This document shows, piece after piece, positions 18,015 to 25,818 of a DNA stretch of 64,000 nucleotides. The position numbers and the translations under genes are program-made. The notes beneath the pieces are model-generated. The model did no database searches and was not told the DNA's origin. It saw nothing but the letters and a program-made list of their open reading frames with translations. The DNA comes from Halobellus inordinatus (lineage in GTDB: Archaea; Halobacteriota; Halobacteria; Halobacteriales; Haloferacaceae), in the NCBI RefSeq assembly GCF_024464655.1, contig NZ_JANHAV010000004.1, forward strand, positions 186,001 through 250,000, given 5' to 3'. Positions within the stretch are counted from its first letter, which is position 1. Every line of letters begins with the position of its first letter.

Positions 18015-18094
18015 ATAGTAGCATTTGCAGTTCTTCACGTGCCCGGTTTCCCGACAGCATATGGTCTGGTGCGCAACCAGCTGCAAACACTACC
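18015..18094. repeat. Palindromic element family 1, copy 1 (diverged)
   Basis: Left arm ATAGTAGCATTTGCAG at 18015-18030 pairs imperfectly with CTGCAAACACTAC at 18081-18093. The spacing and arm sequence match the better-preserved copies at 19289, 52949 and 58141. It lies in the gap between the convergent binding-protein and aldolase genes. Confidence 0.7.
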
Positions 18095-18177
18095 ACAGCC
18101 GCCGCTCGGCTCGGCGTCTAGCTGAGGGGCCATCGCCGTAGCGGTTCGTACGAGTGCGAAGAAAAGAGAGCCGCAGC

Positions 18178-19080
18178 CTATAGCGTCTGTTTATCGAACT
18201 GGTCCGTAATCCGCCGATATGCCGCCGTCAGCGCCGTCTGCTCCTCGTCAGTGAGTTGGGGAAGCGGCGGCAGCGGCGAGCCGATGTCGAGTCCGTCGAG
18301 TTTCACGAGGTACTTCAACGCCGCTGCTGTGGGGACATCGCTCGTAGCCCCCACGAACGGTGTGACCACGGTCTGCATCAGTCGTTGGGCTTCCACGAGA
18401 TCACCGCGGTCGTAGGCCTCGTAGAGATCAGTCATCACTCGCGGAAAGACGTTCGCCGGACCGGCGATGAGGCCGTCCGTTCCGACGCCCAAGGAAGCCG
18501 TCGCCAACTGGGTCGCTCCCTGGAACACGAGGAAGTCCTCCGGCGTTTCGCTGACGGCGCGGTAGTGGTAGTTCAGGTCACCAGACGTGTCCTTGAGACC
18601 GACGATATTGTCGTGTTCGGCGAGATCTCCTACCAGATCGATTCCGATCTCGTTGCCTGTCAGCGGCGGAATGTTATACAGGAGCAGCGGAAGTGCGGAC
18701 TGATCGGCGATCGTCGTGAAAAACCGTTCGAGGCCGGGTTGGGTCGTCGTCAGATAGTACGGTGAGACCACGACTGCGGCATCCGCACCCGCGTCCTCTG
18801 CAGACGAGATTTTGTCGAGTACCGCACCCACACTCGTGTCACAACAGCCGGCGAGAACGTTCGTTCTTCCGTCGGCCACTTCGGCTACCGTCTCGATGAC
18901 TTGTCGGTTCTGCGCCGCCGTCAGACTCGGAAACTCACCGATCGAACTTCCCGGGAAGAGCCCGTGCACGCCCGCCTCCACGAGGCCCCGGGTAAACTTC
19001 CTGAGGGCTGTATCGTCGACCGCCCGCCGTGACCGGCGGGTAGGCGTCGCCATAGGAACCACTGTTCCTGCAAGATTCAT
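18178..19080 (-). CDS. DHDPS/N-acetylneuraminate-lyase family aldolase or dehydratase (2-keto-3-deoxy sugar acid)
   Basis: 300 residues from the ATG at 19080 (MNLAGTVVPMATP); a longer frame to 19101 would pass through the TATA region at 19104. The TIM-barrel family marks are present: the substrate-carboxylate loop GSSIGEFPSL, PYYLTTTQPGLERFF, the YNIPPLTG tyrosine and the Schiff-base lysine in VGLKDTSGD. Family members cleave 2-keto-3-deoxygluconate-type acids to pyruvate and an aldehyde, or dehydrate 2-keto-3-deoxypentonates. With the dehydratase upstream and the aldehyde dehydrogenase downstream, either role would fit. The aldolase-plus-aldehyde-oxidation and the dehydratase-plus-semialdehyde routes remain equally open. 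Confidence 0.88.
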   Translation of the reverse strand: MNLAGTVVPMATPTRRSRRAVDDTALRKFTRGLVEAGVHGLFPGSSIGEFPSLTAAQNRQVIETVAEVADGRTNVLAGCCDTSVGAVLDKISSAEDAGADAAVVVSPYYLTTTQPGLERFFTTIADQSALPLLLYNIPPLTGNEIGIDLVGDLAEHDNIVGLKDTSGDLNYHYRAVSETPEDFLVFQGATQLATASLGVGTDGLIAGPANVFPRVMTDLYEAYDRGDLVEAQRLMQTVVTPFVGATSDVPTAAALKYLVKLDGLDIGSPLPPLPQLTDEEQTALTAAYRRITDQFDKQTL

Positions 19081-19288
19081 AATTACCGTACCGAGCACCA
19101 CTCAGTTATAACTTGGGATGAGGTCACACACAGCCGTACCGACTTCGATGGATTAGTTCATATTTTTCACCGGGGTCATTCGGTCGTCTTCGCAACGCGA
19201 GCAGCGCTATGTCTCCAAGACTGACCGAGAAGAACGCGTACAACCGGCTGGTTGCGAGAATCCGAACGACGGCACCCAGAACGCTTGC

Positions 19289-19373
19289 TATAGTAGCATT
19301 TGCAACTTATCGCCCATCCGATCGCACGACAGCGTACGGTCCGATGAGTGAAGGCTTGCAAATGCTACTGTAG
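19289..19373. repeat. Palindromic element family 1, copy 2
   Basis: CTATAGTAGCATTTGCAA (19289-19306) and TTGCAAATGCTACTGTAG (19356-19373) form an almost perfect 18-bp terminal inverted repeat around a roughly 50-nt centre that itself contains a CGCACGAC motif shared with other copies. It is in the divergent gap between the aldolase and aldehyde dehydrogenase genes, upstream of the latter's promoter. Confidence 0.85.
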
Positions 19374-19412
19374 TGCCGCCATCGCGGAGTTGCCTCCGAA
19401 GCCTGCGTAACA

Positions 19413-19420
19413 CTTATAAT
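19413..19420 (+). promoter_or_regulatory. TATA-box candidate for the aldehyde dehydrogenase
   Basis: CTTATAAT lies about 23-30 nt upstream of the ATG at 19443. That is the usual distance for a leaderless haloarchaeal message. Confidence 0.5.
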
Positions 19421-19442
19421 TCTAATCTGCAACGAATCCGAT

Positions 19443-20924
19443 ATGAGCCAGCAAGTAGATACAAGTCTGGATAGACAGATGCTCGTCGGCGGCAACTGGA
19501 TCGGTGCTCAGGAGCGAACCGACGTCATACACCCATACGACGGCCAACTCGTCGGGTCAGTTCCGATGGCGAGCGAGGAGACAGTCGTCGAAGCGATCGA
19601 TGCAGCAGCGGAGGCCTTCCACGCCGCAGACCTCTCTGCGTACCAACGATACGAGTTGCTCTCTGAAACAGCCAGACTCGTCGAAGAGCGCGCCGACGAA
19701 ATCGCTCACATCCTCACCAGCGAGCAAGGGAAACCGCTGACGGAGGCCCGTGGTGAGGTCGACCGCGCCGTCCAGACGCTCGATCTCTCGGCCGAGCAGG
19801 CCAAGCGTCTCTTCGGTGAGTTCGTCCCGATGGACGCCCAGAAAGGCTTCGCACGGGATCATTGTTTCACGCAGCGTGAACCGATGGGCGTCGTCGCAGC
19901 CATCACGCCGTTCAATTTCCCGCTGAACCTGATGGTACACAAGATCGGCCCCGCACTCGCGGCCGGCAACAGCGTCGTCGGGAAACCCGCGACGAACACG
20001 CCGTTGTCCGCCATCGCACTGTTCGAGTGCCTCGACGACGCCGCCGACGCCATCGACGCGACGGTCCCCGATGGACTGTTCAACATCGTAACCGGGTCGG
20101 GTTCAACCATCGGTGACGTGATCCTCGACCACGAGGCGATCGAAGCCATCTCGTTCACCGGCTCGACACCGGTCGGAAAGTACCTCGCGAACAACAGCGG
20201 AATGAAGGAAGTGACGCTGGAACTCGGCGGCAACGATCCCACGATCATCTGGAGCGATACGGACATCGAAGCGGCGGCCGCGCAAGTCGTCGGTGGGGCG
20301 TGCTCGAACGCCGGCCAGGTCTGCAACAGCGTCGAGCGCGTCATCGTCCCCGAGGAGATCGAAGCAGAGGCCATCGAGGCCATCGTCGAAGCGGCAGAGG
20401 CACTCTCGGTCGGCGACCCTCTCGAGCCTGGAACCGATGTTGCATCGATGGTCGACGACGAACAGTTCGAGAATCTCGTCGACCTGTTCGAAGAGAGCGT
20501 CGAGGCCGGTGCGACCGTCGAGTGCGGCGGGAACTACGGCGGCGACCTTGGCCCGCGGACCTTCGAACCCACTGTGCTCTCAGACGTGACTCCCGATATG
20601 CCCGCGGTAAAGGAGGAGACGTTCGGTCCGCTCGTCCCCGTCGTCGTCGTCGAGGACTTCGATGCCGCTATCGAGGAGGCCAACAATACGAATTACGGAC
20701 TCGAAGCCGGCCTCTTCACCCAGGACATCGACCGGGCCAAGCGAGCGGCTGACGAGATCGATGCGGGCGGCGTCAACATCAACACTGTCAGTGGCTTCCG
20801 CACCGATCATATGCCGTACGGTGGATTCAAAGACTCCGGTGTCGGAAAAGAGGGAATCAAATACGCCGTCGAGCACTTCTCTCGGGAGAAACTCGTCGGA
20901 TTCCATCAGGGGTTTAACGGGTAG
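19443..20924 (+). CDS. NAD(P)-dependent aldehyde dehydrogenase (lactaldehyde/glyceraldehyde or ketoglutarate-semialdehyde type)
   Basis: 493 residues, full length for the ALDH superfamily. Key segments are TPFNFPLNLMVHKIGPALAAGN, GKPATNTPLSA (cofactor Lys), the catalytic Glu in LELGGNDP near residue 260, the catalytic Cys in GQVCNSVERV near 290, EETFGPL and PYGGFKDSGVGKEG. The sequence style is that of archaeal lactaldehyde/glyceraldehyde dehydrogenases. It would oxidise the aldehyde released by the neighbouring DHDPS-family enzyme, or 2-oxoglutarate semialdehyde if the island runs a Weimberg-type pentose pathway. It has its own promoter behind a palindromic element and converges on the xylose-dehydrogenase-like gene. 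Confidence 0.9.
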   Translation: MSQQVDTSLDRQMLVGGNWIGAQERTDVIHPYDGQLVGSVPMASEETVVEAIDAAAEAFHAADLSAYQRYELLSETARLVEERADEIAHILTSEQGKPLTEARGEVDRAVQTLDLSAEQAKRLFGEFVPMDAQKGFARDHCFTQREPMGVVAAITPFNFPLNLMVHKIGPALAAGNSVVGKPATNTPLSAIALFECLDDAADAIDATVPDGLFNIVTGSGSTIGDVILDHEAIEAISFTGSTPVGKYLANNSGMKEVTLELGGNDPTIIWSDTDIEAAAAQVVGGACSNAGQVCNSVERVIVPEEIEAEAIEAIVEAAEALSVGDPLEPGTDVASMVDDEQFENLVDLFEESVEAGATVECGGNYGGDLGPRTFEPTVLSDVTPDMPAVKEETFGPLVPVVVVEDFDAAIEEANNTNYGLEAGLFTQDIDRAKRAADEIDAGGVNINTVSGFRTDHMPYGGFKDSGVGKEGIKYAVEHFSREKLVGFHQGFNG

Positions 20925-20939
20925 TTTTCGCGGTCGCTG

Positions 20940-22025
20940 TCACTCCAAGGAGACCCAGCTACCTGACTCGGCGGCCTCGTACACGGCCTCCATCGCGCGC
21001 ATATCGACGAGGCCGTGATTGCCGTCTGGGTAGATCGATTTCGACCCCCGGATACGGTCGGCAAAGTAGTCGAATTCCTCCAGCATCTGATCCACTTTTT
21101 CCACTCCAATCGTCGCTCGGCCGTCACCGCGTGACACGTGCAGCTGCCGCGTCTGATCCTGGAAGAATGCCGGTTCCACGCGCACCTGTCCTTCAGTGCC
21201 AGTGACAGTGATTCCCGACGACTGACGCGCGTTGTGACTGGCATAACACTGCGCGTACACCTCGTGTGGGAACTCGACTGTAAAAGCAACCGTCTCGTCG
21301 ACCTCGTCGAAGGCGTCGTGCGTGCTCGAGGTGTTGCCCGTGACGGAAACGGGCTCTGCATCGAGCAGGAATCGGGCCGTGTTCAGCGGATAGATCCCGA
21401 TGTCGAACAGCGCGCCGCCGCCAGCCAGCGCTTCGTTGAGACGCCACTGATCGGGGTTGGGATCGATCCGGTCGAGCAGCCGTTGGGACATATTTCCAGT
21501 CACCGACATCGGCTCGCCGATATAACCGTTCGCGATGAGTTCGCGAGCGCGCCGAACCGTGGGCTCAGTATGCATCCGGTACCCGATCATCAACTCGATG
21601 TTGGCTTCGGCAGCGGTCTCTCTGAGTTCGACAGCCCGTTCGCTGTCCCGTTCCATCGGCTTCTCACACAAGACGTCCTTGCCGAACTCGGCCGCCGTTT
21701 CGACGTACTCTAGGTGTAGGGCATTCGGGGTGACGATATAGACGGCGTCGTATGCATCGCGTGCTGCCCCGCCGTGGAACTCGTCGTAGGTGATTCCGAG
21801 CGCCGCGCCGTCGGTTTCGGCCGCGATACGTTCGGCCTTTGCAGACGAACTACTGACCAGTACGGAGGGCTCACACAGGTTGGATTGTTCGAGCGCAGGG
21901 AGAGCCCGACCCTTAGTGAACCACCCGAGACCGACGACGGCGAATCGAACTGGTTCGATATCTGTCGGATCGACCGTCTGCCAGTCACGCTTGCAGCTGT
22001 TCGCGAGAAGGCTGTCGAGGTCCAT
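20940..22025 (-). CDS. xacA: Gfo/Idh/MocA oxidoreductase, probable D-xylose 1-dehydrogenase (NADP+)
   Basis: 361 residues. The Rossmann domain (FAVVGLGWFTKGRALPAL) and the catalytic CEKPMERDSE and YRMHTEP segments are those of the Gfo/Idh/MocA family. From memory, the stretches ITYDEFHGGAARDAYDAVYI, VTPNALHLEYVETAAE, DPNPDQWRLNEAL and DIGIYPLNTARFLLDAEPV closely resemble the characterised D-xylose dehydrogenase of Haloferax volcanii, which oxidises xylose (also ribose/glucose) to the lactone. That fits the alpha-xylosidase and sugar-acid dehydratase of the same island. A TATA-like TTTATCA lies about 25 nt upstream of the start. A related sugar dehydrogenase of different specificity is the main alternative. 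Confidence 0.78.
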   Translation of the reverse strand: MDLDSLLANSCKRDWQTVDPTDIEPVRFAVVGLGWFTKGRALPALEQSNLCEPSVLVSSSSAKAERIAAETDGAALGITYDEFHGGAARDAYDAVYIVTPNALHLEYVETAAEFGKDVLCEKPMERDSERAVELRETAAEANIELMIGYRMHTEPTVRRARELIANGYIGEPMSVTGNMSQRLLDRIDPNPDQWRLNEALAGGGALFDIGIYPLNTARFLLDAEPVSVTGNTSSTHDAFDEVDETVAFTVEFPHEVYAQCYASHNARQSSGITVTGTEGQVRVEPAFFQDQTRQLHVSRGDGRATIGVEKVDQMLEEFDYFADRIRGSKSIYPDGNHGLVDMRAMEAVYEAAESGSWVSLE

Positions 22026-22189
22026 AGTGGCCCAACTCTTTCTGGTGTGATAAATGATTGTCCCTCGAACCTTCGAGCGCTGGAGGGGTGAAAGCCGCGC
22101 TGGGGCAGCGCTGTCGCTGCGGAGCGACCATCAAACGCTGTCGCACAGTAGTCTGCAGATTTATAGTAGTCGGCTCAGAGAGTATTTGT

Positions 22190-22639
22190 ATGTCGTTGAA
22201 CAACGTCTTACTCGCAGTCGGCCCCGGAGACAAAGACCGTATCGAGCAGATGGCACAGACGCTCGTCGATATCGCCGGGCCTTCTGATGCAACTGTCCTT
22301 CTCGCACACGTCTTTACGCAAGACGAATTCGACTCGACGCTTGAGCGAATGAATATCGAGGACAGCGCGGACGTCCCAGCCGATACTGTCGCACGTCAAC
22401 ACGCGACGATAAAAACGATCGCAGAGAGACTCGACGACGAGGATCTCACGTACGAGATCAAAGGTGCTATCGGATCACACGGTGACGAGATCATCCGCCT
22501 TGCGACTGAGGCCAATTCGGACCTCGTCATCGTAGGGGGACGGAAACGATCGCCCACAGGGAAGGCTGTCTTCGGATCAACGGCGCAAGAAGTGATGCTT
22601 TCGGCACCATGTCCTGTCACTTTCGTCCGCGGAGATTGA
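22190..22639 (+). CDS. Universal stress protein (UspA family)
   Basis: 149 residues from the ATG at 22190; the longer frame back to 22058 runs through the promoter (TTTATAGTA at 22159-22167). A single Usp domain with the ATP-binding pattern VGGRKRSPTGKAVFGSTAQ near the C-terminus and VLLAVGPGD at the N-terminus. Such proteins bind ATP and modulate stress or metabolic state in the cytoplasm; no target is visible. It sits at the end of the sugar island, divergent from the xylose-dehydrogenase-like gene. A second UspA with nearly the same C-terminal motif sits at 38518-38946 beside the other island's IclR gene. Confidence 0.88.
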   Translation: MSLNNVLLAVGPGDKDRIEQMAQTLVDIAGPSDATVLLAHVFTQDEFDSTLERMNIEDSADVPADTVARQHATIKTIAERLDDEDLTYEIKGAIGSHGDEIIRLATEANSDLVIVGGRKRSPTGKAVFGSTAQEVMLSAPCPVTFVRGD

Positions 22640-22969
22640 TATAAACAATAAATAGTAAATTGTAGCAAACATCTAATTCCCTCTTTATGAAGCTTTTCAG
22701 ATCTGTTTCAGGTATTTAAGCAACTAACATAATATTTTTGTATAATTTACTAAGATGTCATTACAAGTCCGGAGGCCCTGTCCACTTAGGCCAATTTGAG
22801 GAATGAACAGGTCGTAGTGTCAGGGACAAGGCTTGCAGAACTGTGCAGCGAGCACTTCACGGCGTATATCAGAAACGGGCCAACGCCGCATTCTATGGAA
22901 TGCGGGGCATCGCTGTGCATCCTATAGCGGCGTAGTGATGTTTTTGATGCAGGCGGACGATTCATAGCT
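22640..22969. other. Intergenic region, AT-rich then GC-rich, with a hairpin
   Basis: No gene seen. The first 120 nt are AT-rich. The rest contains an 8-bp stem hairpin, CCGCATTC-TATG-GAATGCGG (22886-22905), in front of the DUF6544-type gene. The stretch has stop codons in all frames and resembles the remnant of a mobile element, but I could not identify which. Confidence 0.4.
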
Positions 22970-23785
22970 ATGCGCCCCGTTCGTGCACCCAAACTCCTTG
23001 GGGGTGTGACAGTCCTCGTCCTCGCGATCGTCCTCGCCGGACGCGTTCGACGCCGGCAGGTGTCTGCCCTTCGAATCGAGGACCTGCGGCGGGCGGCAGC
23101 AGTCGGACGCGAGCAGCCAGTCCCGACGAGCGAGATCAACGACCTGCCGGATCCCGTTCGCCGCTACCTGTCCAGTGCGCTCCCGACCGACCATCCGTGC
23201 ATCGACTCAGTTCGGCTCGAACAGGCTGGAGAGTTGCGTCTCGGCGACGCGTCCTCACCCTGGAAGTCGTTCACTGCGACACAGCACATTACGGTCGATC
23301 CGCCGGGATTCTTCTGGAACGCGTCGATCCGTCTCGCGCCGCTCGTTTCGGTGGCCGTCCACGATCTGTATCGGGACGAAGACGGGTCTGCGAGCGTCTC
23401 CCTGTTCGGTGTCGTTCCGGTCGACGGCGCCGAGCCGAGTCCGGAGTTGAACGAGGCGGAACTGCTTCGGTATCTCGCCGAGGCGGTCTGGTATCCGACG
23501 GCGTTACTTCCGAGTGAGGGCGTCACTTGGGAACCGATCGACGACAGTACGGCGACGGCGACCATCGAACACGGGGACGTCTCTGCATCACTCGAGTTCT
23601 CGTTCAACGAGGCCGACGAAGTGACCCGAGTGTACGCCGAGGAGCGGCATCGACGAGTGGACGACGGATTCGAACCGACACCCTGGTCGGGGTACTGGTA
23701 CGATTACCAGACACGGAACGGGATGCGGATCCCGATGGCGGGCGAAGTCGTCTGGCATCTTCCCGAGGGAGATCTGAACGCCTGA
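22970..23785 (+). CDS. DUF6544/DUF6920-type protein, apparently shortened by a late stop
   Basis: 271 residues. A single N-terminal membrane segment (LLGGVTVLVLAIVLAG) is followed by a soluble domain with LPDPVRRYL near residue 60, WKSFTATQHITVDPPGFFW, LLRYLAEAVWYPTALLP and GVTWEPIDD, all hallmarks of this uncharacterised family. The protein ends GDLNA at a TGA (23783-23785). Reading on in the same frame gives RGRVTDVSYNEW and a second TGA at 23822-23824, and the family normally has a Trp-Arg-Gly-Arg motif at exactly this point. The simplest reading is a TGG-to-TGA change that removes 13 residues. Function unknown; whether the shorter protein still folds is open. Confidence 0.72.
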   Translation: MRPVRAPKLLGGVTVLVLAIVLAGRVRRRQVSALRIEDLRRAAAVGREQPVPTSEINDLPDPVRRYLSSALPTDHPCIDSVRLEQAGELRLGDASSPWKSFTATQHITVDPPGFFWNASIRLAPLVSVAVHDLYRDEDGSASVSLFGVVPVDGAEPSPELNEAELLRYLAEAVWYPTALLPSEGVTWEPIDDSTATATIEHGDVSASLEFSFNEADEVTRVYAEERHRRVDDGFEPTPWSGYWYDYQTRNGMRIPMAGEVVWHLPEGDLNA

Positions 23786-23873
23786 CGAGGGCGTGTCACG
23801 GATGTCAGTTACAACGAGTGGTGACCGGGAGCGATCGGTATTCTCGACTGACGGGAATTTCATCCAAAATACA

Positions 23874-25282
23874 AGGCGGATACCCCGAGGCTTGACCTCG
23901 GGGAGGAAACCGACACTACCCTTCACAAACCACGCCCGATGGCAAGACTGACTCCCCAATTTCAATATGTATCTTTAAGTATCTCTACCATTTCTAATGA
24001 AGTATGGCGGTTGTTCGGAACATCCAAGTAAAACTCGACGTTCCCCAAGAGGACTCTAAAGTTCTCGATGAGACGTTCGATCAGTTCCGACAGGCGGCGC
24101 AACACGTCGCTGACCACGGATGGGACGACAACCCCCACAACATCACGGACACCAAGAACACGCTCCACAAAGAGACGTACTCTGACGTTCGTGACGAACT
24201 CTCCCTACAATCCAGCCTCGTTCAATCAGCCCGTAATCTTGCGGCCACCGCACTCGGGAACTGCAAAGACCGCAAGTTCGATGGCGAGAAAGCCAGTAAG
24301 CCCGAGTTCCGAGGGAGCGTCGTCGTGTACAACGGCCGAACCATTACGTACAACGACGACCACGTTTCCCTCGCTACGACCGACAAGCGCGTGACCGCTG
24401 AATACGTCACACCGGTCAACGAGGAAGGAACGCCGTTTGAGCACTACTGGACTGACGAATGGGAGAAAGCCGAAGCAACGCTCCACAAGCGTGATGGCAC
24501 GTACTACCTTCACGTCGCTGTGAAGAAAGACGTTGAACCTGATTCTGATTCTTGCGACGAACAATCCGAGAACGGAGTGGTTCTCGGTGTGGATTTGAAC
24601 GTGGATGGGTACGTCGCCGTCACCAGCACGGGAGCGTTCTTCGGTAACGCAGACTCCCTCAATCACCGACGCAACGAGTACGAGCGTCGGCGTGGCAACC
24701 TACAACAGACAGGCACTCGGTCAGCGCACCTCACCATCAAAAGCATCGGGTCACGCTTCGCCCGGTGGAGCGCCGACTACCTCCACCGTATCTCCAAAGC
24801 AATCGTTCAAGAGGCTGTGAAGAACGACTGTACGGCGATTGCGTTCGAGAACTTGAAGCATATCAGGAAGCGCATCTCGAATGCCAGTAAGTTTCAGCAG
24901 TGGGCATTCAAAGAACTCCAACGTCACGTTGAATACAAGGCTGAAGAATACGGTATCGCCGTGGATGACGTGAATCCCGCGTACACGAGTCAACGGTGCA
25001 GTCACAGCGAGTGCGGGTTCACGCACGAAGATAACCGCGACGGTGACGATTTCGAGTGTCTGAAGTGCGGGAAGCAGTTGCACAGCGATTACAACGCCGC
25101 TCGAAATATCGGGTGGCGTCTTATCCAGCACTGGCTCAAGTCTGGTGCTGGACGAGCCACGAGTCAACTGGCTCTGAAGTCAGGGACGTTGAACGCGAAC
25201 GGTCGATTCCGACCTACCGAGTTACTCGGTTAGAGCGGGAGTCCACTGACAAGCCTCGGGGCTTGACCCCGAGGCAGTTGAC
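23874..25282 (+). mobile_element. TnpB-only IS200/IS605-group (IS1341-type) element
   Basis: The element contains tnpB and no tnpA transposase. Subterminal hairpins lie on both sides: CCCCGAGG-CTTGA-CCTCGGGG at 23883-23903 and CCTCGGGG-CTTGA-CCCCGAGG at 25254-25274, sharing the loop but with the arms exchanged. The right boundary is placed at 25282 because the flavodoxin-type gene on the other strand keeps its family sequence up to that point and then reads into the element. The left boundary is approximate. It would depend on a TnpA supplied elsewhere for movement. Confidence 0.75.
24004..25233 (+). CDS. tnpB: TnpB, RNA-guided DNA endonuclease of an IS1341-type element
   Basis: 409 residues, full length. 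The RuvC-like nuclease residues are all present: Asp in LGVDLNVDGYVAV, Glu in AIAFENLKHIRKR and Asp in HSDYNAARNIGWR. The zinc finger is complete (CSHSECGFTHEDN then FECLKCG), so the enzyme looks intact. TnpB proteins cut DNA next to a short motif under guidance of an RNA from the element's right end, which helps the element persist. Translation begins at the ATG at 24004, behind the left-end hairpin. The C-terminus overlaps the region expected to encode the guide RNA scaffold. Confidence 0.93.
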   Translation: MAVVRNIQVKLDVPQEDSKVLDETFDQFRQAAQHVADHGWDDNPHNITDTKNTLHKETYSDVRDELSLQSSLVQSARNLAATALGNCKDRKFDGEKASKPEFRGSVVVYNGRTITYNDDHVSLATTDKRVTAEYVTPVNEEGTPFEHYWTDEWEKAEATLHKRDGTYYLHVAVKKDVEPDSDSCDEQSENGVVLGVDLNVDGYVAVTSTGAFFGNADSLNHRRNEYERRRGNLQQTGTRSAHLTIKSIGSRFARWSADYLHRISKAIVQEAVKNDCTAIAFENLKHIRKRISNASKFQQWAFKELQRHVEYKAEEYGIAVDDVNPAYTSQRCSHSECGFTHEDNRDGDDFECLKCGKQLHSDYNAARNIGWRLIQHWLKSGAGRATSQLALKSGTLNANGRFRPTELLG

Positions 25283-25300
25283 CCACGTACTGTGCGGCTT
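25150..25300 (+). ncRNA. Predicted omega (re)RNA of the TnpB element
   Basis: By the known arrangement of IS605-group elements, the guide RNA scaffold spans the end of tnpB and the right-end hairpin (25254-25274), finishing at the element border near 25282. The following 16-20 nt, which belong to the interrupted flavodoxin gene, would act as the guide. Only the hairpin and the position support this; the 5' end is not visible. Confidence 0.4.
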
Positions 25301-25607
25301 CGGCTTGCTGTTCTGGTTCGTCGACTGCAGAAGATAACGATAGTTGAAAGAATCCTGTGGGTCGCACGTTCAGAATCTCGTTGTTCGAATCGACGAACTC
25401 GCGGACAGCTTCGTGATGTTTCCCGATGTGGATCGAGGACCCGACGAGGATTGCATCGAACGTCTCAATGTCCAAGTCGGCCGGAAGTGATTCGACGTCG
25501 ACCGTCGTCACATCGTGTCCACGCCCCAGCAGCGTGTCTTCGATCCGGGCGGCGACCTTCGCGGTCTGTCCCTCACCCGTCCCAAACAGTACGAGAATTG
25601 ATGCCAT
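25283..25607 (-). pseudogene. Flavodoxin-family gene truncated by the TnpB element
   Basis: From the ATG at 25607 the frame reads MASILVLFGTGEGQTAKVA, the FMN-phosphate loop of flavodoxins (menaquinone-dependent protoporphyrinogen-oxidase/HemG-like group), then ILVGSSIHIGKHHEAVREFV and GFFQLSLSSAVDEPEQQAEAAQYV. At 25283 native sequence stops; the frame continues GQLPRGQAPRLV through the element's right end and stops at 25230. About one third of a usual 170-180-residue protein is missing. No clear 3' remainder is found beyond the element's left end, although joining the flanks would read QYV-DEIPVSREY before a stop. A functional FMN protein is unlikely. Confidence 0.78.
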
Positions 25608-25818
25608 ACCCTCGGATTCGTCTCCTATCGAGTAAAAAGTATGACTCGATTCAGACGAGATAGCCGCTATCAACGCTCCGTTACCTCACTCCATTTTGTT
25701 ACACGGCAGCCAATAGATTGGTGTTACTTTACTTCAGTCAATCATACCGTGCGATGGAGAGCACATAACAATCCCCGAGTGAGCCAACGATGAGAGCGTT
25801 GGGCGATCCAACGAACTA

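Noticed and set aside
19176-19361. 61-codon frame resembling those at 17904-18086 and 62764-62979
   Set aside because: The shared peptide results from the palindromic element itself and is not a gene family.
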